From Sporolactobacillus laevolacticus DSM 442 (GTDB taxonomy: Bacteria; Bacillota; Bacilli; Bacillales; Sporolactobacillaceae): 47,313 bases of DNA. The stretch spans positions 1-47,313 of the forward strand of contig NZ_AWTC01000024.1 of the NCBI RefSeq assembly GCF_000497245.1, written 5' to 3'. The notes below the pieces were generated by a model. It worked only from the letters and a program-made list of their open reading frames with translations. It searched no databases and had not been told where the DNA came from. The position numbers and the translations under genes were made by a program. This document shows, piece after piece, positions 1-8,497 of this stretch (positions within the stretch are counted from its first letter, which is position 1; each line of letters starts with the position of its first letter).

Positions 1-78
1 GTGTACTCTTTTTCCAGAAAAAATCTTGAAGACTTCGCTATCCGCCAATAATTTTACTCAAGTACTTGACAAAGGGTA

Positions 79-99
79 GAAAAAACCAGGCTACGCCTG
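79..99 (-). terminator. possible intrinsic terminator
   Basis: Read on the minus strand there is a 5-bp stem CAGGC / GCCTG with a three-base loop, followed by GTTTTTTC. The stem is short. It lies just left of the dispersed repeat at 111-350 and may be the terminator of a transcript entering from the right. No gene is visible in the first 110 bases. Confidence 0.35.
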
Positions 100-110
100 A
101 TCCTTTATTC

Positions 111-350
111 TCACTCAATATGCGGCTTTGAATCATCTATCTTGTGCTTAAAACGACACTTCAGCTGCTCGCTTGCCGCGGGCGATCCGTGAGCCTCCTC
201 AAACAAGCAGTAATCTGCGGGGTCTCACTTGGCTCGCATCAACAATGGCAGTCCCGCAGGCGTCTCGCGCTTCCGTGTTTGAATCAGAATTTTTCCCGAG
301 CATTACACCGCTAAGATGAACCCTGAATTTTATATACTTTTTTTACTTGC
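111..350. repeat. dispersed GC-rich intergenic repeat, copy A
   Basis: About 240 bases that recur at 30256-30504 in the same orientation. Shared blocks include ACACTTCAGCTGCTCGCTTG, GAGCCTCCTC, CTGCGGGGTCTC, CGCAGGCGTCTCG and GTTTGAATCAGAATTTTTCC. The centre is GC-rich and partly self-complementary, the edges are AT-rich, and no ORF is conserved between copies. The right end stops at the A-tract that is the T-run of the lepB terminator. The core resembles a family of repeats I recall from Bacillaceae genomes; that is memory, not a search result. Confidence 0.85.
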
Positions 351-380
351 AAAAAAAGCGCCGATAACTGATTCGGCGCT
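351..380 (-). terminator. intrinsic terminator of lepB
   Basis: On the minus strand the stem AGCGCCGA / TCGGCGCT has an eight-base loop and is followed by seven T. It lies 17 bases beyond the lepB stop and ends the prkA-lepB unit. Confidence 0.9.
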
Positions 381-397
381 CTGTTCTGCAATGCCTG

Positions 398-979
398 TCA
401 ATTTTTGGAAGCTATTTGAAGAACTGCCCATTTGTCAAAAGGCCAGTAGCGGACAGCGACTTTGCCAACCACAGATTTTTCCTGAATAAATCCGAAATAG
501 CGGCTATCCTCGCTGTTCTGGCGATTATCACCCATTACCCAGAGTTCTCCCTTCGGCACACGGAGTTTGCCTGTCTTTGATTGCAAGCTGAAATTATCCG
601 TAAGCTGTTGTCCTTTAGGAAGCGCATCTTTGTATTGCTGAAGGTAAGGTTCCGCCACCGCTTTGCCATTCACATAGAGCTGATCATTGTTATAGGAGAT
701 CGTATCTCCCGGCAATCCGATCACCCGTTTGACATAATCATCCGTCTTCGTTGCATGGAAGACAATAATATCAAACCGGTGCGGATTGCCAATTTCATAA
801 CCAATTTTATTAACGATTAACCGATTTCCGTCCTGAAGCGTCGGCATCATCGACTCGCCCCGGACAATGTAATTGCTGAAAATAAAATTGCGGACAAGCA
901 AGGCGATCAGAATCGCGATTGCTACCGCTTTGATCCAACTCCACAGTTCTCTTTTTGTTTTGCTCATTGACTCGTTCAT
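398..979 (-). CDS. lepB: signal peptidase I
   Basis: Type I signal peptidase (S26 family), which removes signal peptides from exported proteins at the outer face of the membrane. One N-terminal membrane anchor (residues about 15-34) is followed by the catalytic domain. The nucleophile is Ser43 in GESMMPTL, the general base is Lys84 in DYVKRVIGLPGD, and the late signature GDNRQNSEDSR is intact. The length of 193 residues is normal for a Gram-positive Sip protein. Two in-frame starts (codons 1 and 5) share an AAGAAGGGG ribosome site, so the first four residues are uncertain. The gene lies 57 bases behind prkA on the same strand and ends at a strong terminator, so co-transcription with prkA is likely. 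In B. subtilis, as I recall, prkA is followed by yhbH; here that position is taken by lepB. Confidence 0.95.
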   Translation of the reverse strand: MNESMSKTKRELWSWIKAVAIAILIALLVRNFIFSNYIVRGESMMPTLQDGNRLIVNKIGYEIGNPHRFDIIVFHATKTDDYVKRVIGLPGDTISYNNDQLYVNGKAVAEPYLQQYKDALPKGQQLTDNFSLQSKTGKLRVPKGELWVMGDNRQNSEDSRYFGFIQEKSVVGKVAVRYWPFDKWAVLQIASKN

Positions 980-1036
980 TGCCCCTTCTTTAATTGCCGC
1001 CCCTACTGATGAGCAAGAAAAACAGATACTTGATGA

Positions 1037-2932
1037 TCAGCGATTAAGCAAGCTTCCTACATATCTTAGTAATTCGTTTGCTGAAGTTGTATTATAACCG
1101 TATTCGTCGACAAGTCTGGCAATAACTTCATTAATTCTTTTCAACTGAGTCTCATCCGGCGTCTTGCTTGAAGTCGTAATCTTGACCACATCTTTCAGAT
1201 CCGCGAACAGTTTCTTCTGAATCGCTTCCTTCAAACGCTCATGGGACTGGTAATTAAATCGCTTCCCTTTACGTGCGTATGCTGAAATTCGAATCAGTAT
1301 TTCTTCTCTGAACGCTTTCTTCGCATTTTCTGAAATTCCGATCTGCTCTTCAATTGAACGCATCAGTTTCTCATCAGGATCAATCTCATCGCCCGTAATC
1401 GGATCAAATATTTTACTGCTGTTGCAATACGCCTCGACATTATCCAGGTAATTATCCATCATCGTCTTTGCAGATTCTTCAAAAGAATAGACAAATGCCT
1501 TCTGAACCTCGCTCTTTGCCAGCTCATCATATTCACGGCGAGCAAGTGCAATAAATTCAGTGTAATGGGCTCTGTCTTCATCCGTGATGGACGGGTGCTG
1601 ATCAAGTCCCTCTTTAATTGAGCGCAGAATATCAAGCGCGTTGATTGAAGGCACGCCTTTCTTAATGATTGCCGAAGAGATCCGGTTAATCACATAGCGC
1701 GGATCAATACCGCTCATGCCCTCATCCGAAAATTCATATTTTAGTTCCTTGATATCTGCTTCATTATACCCCTCAACAATCTCCCCATCATACAACCGCA
1801 TTTTTTTAAGGAAATCAATGCCCCTGCTCTTTGACTCTTTCAGACGCGTAAGTATCGAAAAAACTGCCGCAGTCCTTAAAGCATGCGGCGCAATATGAAC
1901 ATTCGCTACGTCGCTTTCAGAGATCAGCTTCTCATAGATTTTTTCCTCGTCACTAACTCTGAGATTATAAGGAACCGGCATCACAATCATACGTGAATGG
2001 AGGGCTTCATTCTTTTTGTTGCTGATAAATGTTCGATATTCTGTTTCGTTCGTGTGAGCGACAATCAATTCATCTGCTGAAATCAGCGCAAAGCGTCCGG
2101 CTTTAAAATTACCTTCCTGTGTCAGTGAGAGCAAATGCCACAGGAACTTCTCGTCACATTTGAGCATTTCCTGAAATTCCATAAGGCCGCGATTGGCCTT
2201 GTTCAGTTCACCATCGAATCGGTAGGCACGCGGATCCGATTCAGACCCATACTCAGCAATCGTTGAGAAGTCGATACTTCCGGTCAGATCGGCGATATCC
2301 TGAGACTTCGGATCAGATGGGCTGAACGTGCCGATGCCGACACGTTTATCTTCTGAAAGGAAAATGCGTTCAACCGGCACTTCTTCGATCTTACTGCCAA
2401 ACTCTTTTTCAAGACGCATCGCATTAAGCGGTGACAGGTTACCCTCTATCCGGATGCCTGTCTCCTTGAAGAAATCTTCGCGCAGATGCGGCGGAATCAG
2501 GTGCAATGGATCCTCATGCATCGGGCAATCCTTGATTGCATAAATAGCACCTTCATCCGTCCACGAATATTTTTCGAGTCCACGTTTGAGCATCGTCACA
2601 ATTGTCGACTTACCGCCACTGACCGGACCCATCAAGAGCAAAATCCGCTTTTTGACATCCAGCCGTCTTGCTGCTGGATGGAAATATTCCTCAACTAAGC
2701 GTTCAATCGCTTCATCCAGGCCAAAAATCTGTCCGTCAAAGAAATGATAGTGTTTGTGTCCATCTTGTTCTGAGACACCTGCCGAGATAATCATCTGATA
2801 GACTCTGGAATGTGCGGACTGTGTAATCATCGGGTTCTTCTTCACCAATTCCAGGTAGTCTGCGAACGTGCCGTCCCATTTCAATTGTTCCTCATAGTCG
2901 CGGAATTGTTTCAGTTTATCAAGAAAGTTCAT
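1037..2932 (-). CDS. prkA: PrkA family AAA+ serine protein kinase
   Basis: PrkA-type protein, 631 residues, the family's usual length. The AAA+ core carries a Walker A motif GPVSGGKST at residues 102-110, and the C-terminal half matches the PrkA kinase-like region. In Bacillus the family acts in the mother cell during sporulation; kinase and, in some reports, protease activities have been assigned to it. The start ATG has a GGGGGGAT ribosome site about five bases upstream. A CATACACT element 48 bases upstream resembles a sigma-E -10 box, which fits the sporulation role. The gene supports assigning the organism to endospore-formers. It is followed closely by lepB, and no yhbH or spoVR neighbour is visible. 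Confidence 0.95.
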   Translation of the reverse strand: MNFLDKLKQFRDYEEQLKWDGTFADYLELVKKNPMITQSAHSRVYQMIISAGVSEQDGHKHYHFFDGQIFGLDEAIERLVEEYFHPAARRLDVKKRILLLMGPVSGGKSTIVTMLKRGLEKYSWTDEGAIYAIKDCPMHEDPLHLIPPHLREDFFKETGIRIEGNLSPLNAMRLEKEFGSKIEEVPVERIFLSEDKRVGIGTFSPSDPKSQDIADLTGSIDFSTIAEYGSESDPRAYRFDGELNKANRGLMEFQEMLKCDEKFLWHLLSLTQEGNFKAGRFALISADELIVAHTNETEYRTFISNKKNEALHSRMIVMPVPYNLRVSDEEKIYEKLISESDVANVHIAPHALRTAAVFSILTRLKESKSRGIDFLKKMRLYDGEIVEGYNEADIKELKYEFSDEGMSGIDPRYVINRISSAIIKKGVPSINALDILRSIKEGLDQHPSITDEDRAHYTEFIALARREYDELAKSEVQKAFVYSFEESAKTMMDNYLDNVEAYCNSSKIFDPITGDEIDPDEKLMRSIEEQIGISENAKKAFREEILIRISAYARKGKRFNYQSHERLKEAIQKKLFADLKDVVKITTSSKTPDETQLKRINEVIARLVDEYGYNTTSANELLRYVGSLLNR

Positions 2933-2979
2933 TGTATCCCCCCCAGAAAGGAATCACCTAAGATTCACCCATGTACTTA

Positions 2980-2987
2980 AGTGTATG
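2980..2987 (-). promoter_or_regulatory. possible sigma-E type -10 element of prkA
   Basis: The minus strand reads CATACACT, matching the sigma-E -10 consensus CATACAnT, about 48 bases upstream of the prkA ATG. The -35 position (around ATGAAAGA) does not match well, so this is only a candidate. It is supported mainly by the known sigma-E control of prkA in B. subtilis. Confidence 0.4.
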
Positions 2988-3170
2988 CAGGTGGACGTTA
3001 ATCTTTCATGGAAACTAGGAACGGATACGGAATAACCTTCAAAATTCCGTAGAGAAAGCGATGATTTCAGAAAAAATAATTCATGATCTCCCGAAAAAAA
3101 GTGGCGAATGCTCGGCAGATGACAAACTATTAAGATTTGAAGACTATTTCAAATCTAGAATGCAAATAAC

Positions 3171-3644
3171 TTAGTTCAAACCAGGAAAATGTTGTTGACG
3201 AAGCGCTTCATAGATAATGATTGCTGCTGAGTTTGACAAATTAAGTGAACGGATTGCACCAGTCATTGGCAGCCGAACACACCGATCCTGATATTGGGTG
3301 ATGAACTCTTTAGGAAGCCCCGTTGTTTCACGCCCAAAAAAGAAAAAGTATTCTTTACTAGGATCACTGTAATCGAAGGTGTCATAAGGCCTGCTGCCAT
3401 CCGTCTCAACCAAATAAAATTCACCTTCAGAATGCTTGGCAAAAAAATCGTCAAGCGAATCATAATAATGAAGATCAACAGACGCCCAGTAATCTAGTCC
3501 AGCGCGTTTCAAATGCTTATCATCTGTAGAAAATCCGAGCGGACGAATCAAATGTAATGAACTGTGCGTTCCCGCGCAAGTTCGGGCAATATTGCCTGTA
3601 TTAGGGGGAATTAAAGGTTGGTATAGCACAACATGATTACTCAA
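3171..3644 (-). CDS. trmL: tRNA (cytidine/uridine-2'-O-)-methyltransferase TrmL
   Basis: SPOUT-class methyltransferase that methylates the ribose of the wobble nucleotide 34 in tRNA-Leu species, using S-adenosylmethionine. The 157-residue length is typical of TrmL (YibK/CspR). Visible signatures are PPNTGNIART (13-22), GRETTGLP (104-111) and the knot segment IRSLNLSNSA (131-140). The protein is a soluble dimer in known homologues. It stands alone between prkA and the yhbB-like gene on the same strand, and a cspR (trmL)/yhbB/prkA grouping is also known from B. subtilis. Downstream, 3134-3155 holds an 8-bp perfect hairpin (GATTTGAA/TTCAAATC) with only a weak T-rich tail, a possible terminator. 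Confidence 0.95.
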   Translation of the reverse strand: MSNHVVLYQPLIPPNTGNIARTCAGTHSSLHLIRPLGFSTDDKHLKRAGLDYWASVDLHYYDSLDDFFAKHSEGEFYLVETDGSRPYDTFDYSDPSKEYFFFFGRETTGLPKEFITQYQDRCVRLPMTGAIRSLNLSNSAAIIIYEALRQQHFPGLN

Positions 3645-3743
3645 TTTTCAGCACTCCTATACAAGATCATTTGTTCATGGTTTGCAGTCATTTTTAATAA
3701 AAAATGGAGTTTCCATAATACTTGTCCTTCAGAAAATGCCCGT

Positions 3744-3767
3744 AAAAAAAGGCCGGATGTACCGACC
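3744..3767 (-). terminator. intrinsic terminator of the yhbB-like gene
   Basis: Minus-strand stem GGTCGG / CCGGCC (one G:U pair), loop TACAT, then seven T. It lies about 50 bases after the stop of the amidase-domain gene. Confidence 0.8.
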
Positions 3768-3818
3768 ACTTTTTCGGTTAAAACTGAGCTTATTATAGCA
3801 CAACTAAAAAACGAAAAA

Positions 3819-4715
3819 TCAGACACTGTCTTTAATATGGAAAAATTTGTACTCAATCTTCTTGGTCCAAGCCGGAGAATCTGTATAGGTCCATGATCTA
3901 TGGCATGCATCATACGTATGCGCATTAACAAGTGGTGAACCAGACGGATCCATGGCTGTGACCATGGTATTGTGATTCCAGTGCCCGTCCCCTTCAAAAT
4001 CGTAGCAAATGACGTCTCCAGGCACCAGTTGATCCGCACTGCTTTTCTCAACAGCACCGATAATGCTTCCCTGCCGGCTTAAATACCAACGCAGGCTGTT
4101 TGCGACGGTCCAGCTAAAGCTCCAGTTCGTCTGCTGCTGCCACCAGCCCCTATTGCGAATCGGATCACCCCACATGGAGATACCACCGGCATGAAGGCAT
4201 TGTGAAATAAAATTTGTACAATCATCACTAACCTTCGGATACTGAGGATTTCTGCGATTCCACCAAAGATCGGCGTAACGAACCGCCTGCAGCCGATCAT
4301 ATTTGCGGTTGCGTGCACTTAATGATTCCTCATCAGCCGTATCACGGCCTGTGACCGGCTCCTGAACAGGCAGAATCGGAACAAGCTTATCAGCCGCAAG
4401 ATGATTTTCTCGAAAGACACCCTGCCGGTCTTCCAGCCTCTCTTCAAGATAAAAATCTCCATTTTTCTTGATCAGCCACTGACTATGCAGACAATAGTTA
4501 ATAACAAGATCTTCACGCTTATCCTCGACGTGAATCTTTCTTGCTTGGATTAATGATCTCACGATCTCAGCATGCTGATCCAGCAGATCCCGTTTCTTGT
4601 TCTGAAGCCTCTTCTGTTCATCATCACTAAATGGAAGTTGATATACATCCAAGCCGTCAACCCAGAAGTCGCCCAACATGTGCAAGTGTTTTTGAAACGC
4701 CTTTTTCCAATCCAA
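3819..4715 (-). CDS. yhbB: amidase-fold (Amidase_6) protein, YhbB-like
   Basis: 298 residues. The C-terminal half (about 137-293) has the Amidase_6 pattern, a papain/NlpC-like fold: ASP-rich entry YADLWWNRRNPQYP, a candidate nucleophile Cys166 in DDCTNFISQCL, and a candidate His248 in GHWNHNT. The N-terminal 120 residues are charged, helical and of unknown role. No signal peptide or membrane segment is visible, so it is probably intracellular or spore-associated. B. subtilis YhbB, which sits beside cspR and near prkA, is the likely counterpart, so the symbol is by neighbourhood and family. The substrate is unknown. It is followed by its own terminator and is probably monocistronic. Confidence 0.75.
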   Translation of the reverse strand: MDWKKAFQKHLHMLGDFWVDGLDVYQLPFSDDEQKRLQNKKRDLLDQHAEIVRSLIQARKIHVEDKREDLVINYCLHSQWLIKKNGDFYLEERLEDRQGVFRENHLAADKLVPILPVQEPVTGRDTADEESLSARNRKYDRLQAVRYADLWWNRRNPQYPKVSDDCTNFISQCLHAGGISMWGDPIRNRGWWQQQTNWSFSWTVANSLRWYLSRQGSIIGAVEKSSADQLVPGDVICYDFEGDGHWNHNTMVTAMDPSGSPLVNAHTYDACHRSWTYTDSPAWTKKIEYKFFHIKDSV

Positions 4716-4798
4716 TTAAATTCCCCGCTTCGGCATGATTTCGTTACAACCTATGCATATGCAGGTCAATTCATGCTCAGCGGTCTCATTATTCAGCT

Positions 4799-5323
4799 TT
4801 ACGCATTGATTCGATTTTCCAGCTTCAACAGAAACTTCTTCACATCAAGTCCACCGCCATAGCCAATTAAAGAGCCATCCGAACCAATCACACGATGACA
4901 AGGAACAACAATCGGTATTGGATTGCGGTTATTCGCCATACCGACTGCCCGGACGCCCTTCGGATTTTTCACGGCTTGTGCTATGTCTTTATAAGACCTT
5001 GTCTCTCCAAAAGGAATTTCTGCCAAGGCTGCCCATACTTTACGCTGAAACTCGGTTCCCTTCATAAGGAGCTTGAGAGAAAACTCTTTCCTTGCTCCAG
5101 AAAAATAATCGCGCAGCTGTTCGGCAGCTTCGGAACATTGCGTCTCGTCCACTTTAAGCAGGACAGGCAACTCATGCTTCTTTGCCCAAAGAGCAAGTTG
5201 TGGTTTGTTTTCCTCCAGCGAGCCGAAATCGAGATGGCATAGCTGATGATCATAAACAGACAGGGTCAAATATCCAATAGAAGTCTCAATCTCTTGGACG
5301 GCGATGTAGTCTTCCTGGTTCAT
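4799..5323 (-). CDS. ogt: methylated-DNA--protein-cysteine S-methyltransferase
   Basis: Suicide DNA repair protein that transfers the alkyl group of O6-alkylguanine to its own cysteine. The acceptor Cys142 lies in the invariant PCHRVIG motif, preceded by the DNA-binding helix region FQRKVWAALAEIPFGETRSY and the RAVGMANNRNP segment. At 174 residues it is a single-domain Ogt/AdaB type with no Ada regulatory domain. A helix-turn-helix activator is not adjacent. It stands alone between the yhbB-like gene and a decayed ABC exporter. No strong terminator is visible behind it. Confidence 0.95.
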   Translation of the reverse strand: MNQEDYIAVQEIETSIGYLTLSVYDHQLCHLDFGSLEENKPQLALWAKKHELPVLLKVDETQCSEAAEQLRDYFSGARKEFSLKLLMKGTEFQRKVWAALAEIPFGETRSYKDIAQAVKNPKGVRAVGMANNRNPIPIVVPCHRVIGSDGSLIGYGGGLDVKKFLLKLENRINA

Positions 5324-5356
5324 ATTATTTTCTCCTTCGTGTTCGATGTGTAGGCT

Positions 5357-6101
5357 TCAATCTGCCGTCGAAATGGCAGCCTTTATCTCCAAAACTGATG
5401 TGTTTGCCAATTTTAGAAAAAGCGGATCATGAGAAACCACGACCACGATTTTCCCTTTCTCAACAAGATTACAGATTAAGTCGCAAACAACACCTTTATT
5501 GCTATTATCCAGGAAATTCGTCGGTTCATCAAAGAAATAAATACTTTTTTCTGTTTGGATATCATGTTTGATTTGCCGTCATTCTCTTTTCGAAACGCAT
5601 AGATAGTACGAGAAAAATAGGAATTGAAAGTGCGACGACAAGAGTGATTGGGATCGAGAGGGAAAGCATGCAGACGATGATCCCTATAATGTAGAGGCTG
5701 TTGATAACTACGAGCAAAGGGGCCTGAAAAATAAACCGTTTGATCAATTCATAATTCTGGCCCATAAACTGCTGCAAATTGGCGGATGTCACATTGCTGC
5801 GTTTTACGTCCAAATCACGTAATTCTTGATCGAGCCGTACATAAATAGAGACCCAGGCTTCTTTTGCGGCATAACCTTCAGCCAGATCAACAGCATAATT
5901 CAAGCCTTGACAGAGAAAAAAGAAGAGAACAGATAACGTCACATACATAGGAAGTCCTGCATGCGCTTTTTCGGTTAACGCATCGATAAGCTTCATCTCA
6001 ATGATCGGTACCGATAAGAAAGCAAGTTTATGAAGCAATTGGATGGTAAAAGTAATATAAATTGTTTTTCTTGAAACAAGACGGATCAATGAAAACATCA
6101 T
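5357..6101 (-). pseudogene. remnant of an ABC exporter with internal deletion
   Basis: The first part (5562-6101, 179 codons) is the N-terminal half of an exporter membrane domain with about four hydrophobic segments, ending in RFEKRMTANQT and a stop. In another frame from about 5565 down to 5357 runs the tail of an ATPase domain: a Walker B and D-loop in SIYFFDEPTNFLD, and the switch histidine in VVVVSHDP. The rest of the membrane domain and the Walker A, Q-loop and ABC signature are missing, so this is an internal deletion with a frame change. The start has a GGGGTG ribosome site. The truncated membrane protein could still be made but cannot be a working transporter. Confidence 0.85.
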
Positions 6102-6325
6102 AACACCCCTAGCCTATATTCAAGGCATGTGAGGCAGCCCTGAATTAATCTGATTCACCGTTTAAGCATTCAGATCGGCAAGAATTGATTACCATGTCAC
6201 TCATCCCTTTCATTTTCTTAATCTCATTTTAACAGAACAATACGCACAAATGATCGACTTGTTCAAGAATTTGGGACAAATTATGGTACACTAATTTATA
6301 GACATGTTCAATCAGGGGGCGCGCC

Positions 6326-6994
6326 ATGCTTGATCTTTCGATTTCTTATCAGTTAAAAGATGCTGTGACCGATTTCAAAGTCGGGGCTATATATTATCAG
6401 TCAATTGTGATTGGTGATCTTCCTCCATTAATCGGAGACCGCCTGCCGCTTTTCTATGAAAATATACAGCTGTCTTTACAGGCTCATCCGATTAGCGAAA
6501 TTGATGGTGTTAAAGAGTGGCGGAACACTTTTAAAAAAGTCGGGACAGATCCGTCACGGTATCGGCCATCACAAGAAGCACTTCTGCGTAAGATTAAGAA
6601 GGACGGGGCACCACATTACGTACATTCCGCAGTTGACTTGATTAACTTTTTCAGTGTCCAGCACGGTATTCCAATGGGGATCTATGATACGGCACATCTG
6701 AACGTACCGATTCAGATCACTATCGGCACGGACAAAGACAGCTATGAAGGACTGAATGGCCGTACCATGCATATGTCTGGAAAAATTATTTCTGTTGACA
6801 GCATGGGCGCGTTCGGCAGTCCAATTGTTGATTCTAGGAGAAGTTGCGTCACCGAACAAACAACAGACGCGCTGCAAATCATTTACCTTCGGCCATCTAT
6901 GGATAGTGAAGAAGCAAAGCTAATGATTAGTAAGATTGCCGAAATGTTCACGCAAGTCCATGGCGGGAATCACGAATGGAAATTGATTCAATAG
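6326..6994 (+). CDS. stand-alone B3/B4 tRNA-binding domain protein
   Basis: 222-residue soluble protein matching the B3/B4 domain of the phenylalanyl-tRNA synthetase beta subunit, where this fold carries the editing site. Recognisable parts are EWRNTFKKVGTDPSRYRPSQE, the SAVDLINFFSVQHGIPMGIYD stretch (split here at residue level only) and the C-terminal SMDSEEAKLMISKIAEMF. Free-standing versions are common in Firmicutes; a trans-editing role has been suggested for such domains but the function here is unproven. A GGGGGC ribosome site precedes the ATG. The small gene at 7194 follows on the same strand after about 200 bases and may share its transcript, which ends at 7451-7493. Confidence 0.8.
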   Translation: MLDLSISYQLKDAVTDFKVGAIYYQSIVIGDLPPLIGDRLPLFYENIQLSLQAHPISEIDGVKEWRNTFKKVGTDPSRYRPSQEALLRKIKKDGAPHYVHSAVDLINFFSVQHGIPMGIYDTAHLNVPIQITIGTDKDSYEGLNGRTMHMSGKIISVDSMGAFGSPIVDSRRSCVTEQTTDALQIIYLRPSMDSEEAKLMISKIAEMFTQVHGGNHEWKLIQ

Positions 6995-7193
6995 AATATG
7001 TTTCTTTAAGAGTCTGTTCGATCAGGAGGACAAAAAGGGCCGAGAAGATCAAGGAAACGCCGTTTCGAGCACCAGAGCGTATGCAAACAATACGTGAGGA
7101 GCGGAGAAACAAGTTGACGCAGAGATTTGACAGCAATTTTTCCCGGACTTATCGAACATCCTCTTTTATGACTTTCATTACGAGGTGAAAAAG

Positions 7194-7439
7194 ATGAACT
7201 CAGACCTTTTCAGCGTTGATTACTTTAAAGAAGCGCTGCACCTGCAAATTAAAAAGAATGGCGATATCCAGTCTCCGGTTCAGACGATGAACAGCTATTA
7301 TCATACTGTTGTTTCGGCAATCATCCAGGATCGGATCAACAAAAACTTTGAATTGATCAGACGTATCCGTAATCTGGACACAGCTTATAAAGCTGTGAAA
7401 ACGGAAATCGCTGAACAGCAGCAAATGCAGCAGCAATAA
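7194..7439 (+). CDS. small hypothetical protein
   Basis: 81 residues, predicted mostly helical, with a Gln-rich C-terminus (EQQQMQQQ). I do not recognise a family. The ATG at 7194 is chosen because ACGAGGTG lies about seven bases upstream; the in-frame GTG at 7185 is part of that ribosome site. It is soluble with no signal peptide. It ends just before a perfect 18-bp bidirectional terminator. It may be co-transcribed with the B3/B4 gene, but the 199-base gap between them contains no other convincing ORF. Confidence 0.6.
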   Translation: MNSDLFSVDYFKEALHLQIKKNGDIQSPVQTMNSYYHTVVSAIIQDRINKNFELIRRIRNLDTAYKAVKTEIAEQQQMQQQ

Positions 7440-7450
7440 CCCTTTGATCA

Positions 7451-7493
7451 AAAAACGCATTGAATACCGATCAAGGTATTCAATGCGTTTTTT
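7451..7493. terminator. bidirectional intrinsic terminator
   Basis: Perfect 18-bp inverted repeat AAAAACGCATTGAATACC / GGTATTCAATGCGTTTTT with loop GATCAA. It serves the plus-strand small gene and the convergent nuclease gene. Confidence 0.92.
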
Positions 7494-7522
7494 ATATGGT
7501 CTATTTCTACATATCTATGTGA

Positions 7523-8410
7523 TCATTTAGCCGCACGGAAACCAGCCTTCTCTGCGGCATCACGATTCTTAAAACAAATTTCCGCCTTGGTCACTTTATA
7601 ATAGCGATCCGAGGGCATATGGTATATCTTTCCTCTATCAGAGACATTGCCTTTGATTGACCCGGCGCAATCACCATTTTGATCAGGTGAGAATTGGCCG
7701 TCAGCAGAACTTTTTGGTTCAGAATACGTATTTTTTGTCTGGTCATTACTGCTTTTTATCTCACTATAGGCTTCTGTCCCTTTCATAACTGCCGGATGAT
7801 AACCATCTGCCTGGGCATAACCCGGAACCGACCAGATTCCTATTTTCTTCTCACGTGCTTGCTGTTCAATCGCCCGGTACTGATCCAGATATTTAGTATT
7901 CGGCGGATATATGTAGGCGACACGTGCCAGCCCGCTCGCAAGCTGAAGCTCTTCAAAGGATTTTCCACCAACGAATACATAGGCAAGCAACCTGCCGTAT
8001 TTATCGCGCCCTCCATCCTTTGCGAGTTCTAGCGTGACTGTTTTTCCATCCAGTAATTGATGCGCATGTGCACTCGCTTCTGGTCCAAATGGTTGAACCC
8101 CCAATCTCGGGTGATGCGTCTCCGGTGTGTCAATCAACAGAACGCGTACTGTCGACACTTTCTTCTGATATAGAACCTGCAGCGTATCACCATCGACAAC
8201 CTTGATCACCTTCGCCGCTACGCCGTTGACAGGTGTCTCACTTTGTTTGACCAGAACTTGTGCTTCGTCAGTAGCTGTTGACACACTGGATGAGCTGGAA
8301 ATCGGCTGAGCAGTGGTGCCTGAGTCTCCTCCATCTGTGAGCGACTCGCAACCGCTCAGAATCAGAATCGAGAATACGATTAGCATACCTTTTATCATCT
8401 TATTTTTCAT
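7523..8410 (-). CDS. secreted lipoprotein thermonuclease (SNase family)
   Basis: 295-residue exported nuclease. The start is taken at the ATG at 8410, which has a GGTGG ribosome site; 24 further codons upstream are in frame but look spurious. The N-terminus is a lipoprotein signal peptide with lipobox LSGC (lipidated Cys21), then a Ser/Thr-rich linker, then a staphylococcal-nuclease domain (about 62-200) with VVDGDTL, Arg89 and Glu97 in VRVLLIDTPE and GRDKYGRLLAYVF. The last 50 residues form a small module (CAGSIKGN, GKIYHMP, YYKVT, AEKAGFR) found at the ends of other secreted nucleases. It is expected to degrade extracellular nucleic acids at the cell surface. The order resembles B. subtilis YncB with an added tail. 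Confidence 0.88.
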   Translation of the reverse strand: MKNKMIKGMLIVFSILILSGCESLTDGGDSGTTAQPISSSSSVSTATDEAQVLVKQSETPVNGVAAKVIKVVDGDTLQVLYQKKVSTVRVLLIDTPETHHPRLGVQPFGPEASAHAHQLLDGKTVTLELAKDGGRDKYGRLLAYVFVGGKSFEELQLASGLARVAYIYPPNTKYLDQYRAIEQQAREKKIGIWSVPGYAQADGYHPAVMKGTEAYSEIKSSNDQTKNTYSEPKSSADGQFSPDQNGDCAGSIKGNVSDRGKIYHMPSDRYYKVTKAEICFKNRDAAEKAGFRAAK

Positions 8411-8497
8411 GACCTGTCCACCTATTAACTTTTCTATTATTGAGCAGAAATAAGCGGCCACTTTATGAAAGGGCCGCTCCAAAAGATTCAGACCGCA

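Noticed and set aside
3641-4057. 138-codon ORF on the minus strand
   Set aside because: It is a shadow of the yhbB-like gene in another frame and lacks homology-like composition.
6976-7188. 70-codon ORF between the B3/B4 gene and the small gene
   Set aside because: It starts inside the B3/B4 coding sequence in another frame, has no ribosome site and an unlikely Arg-rich composition; GGAGG at about 7026 is not followed by a usable start.
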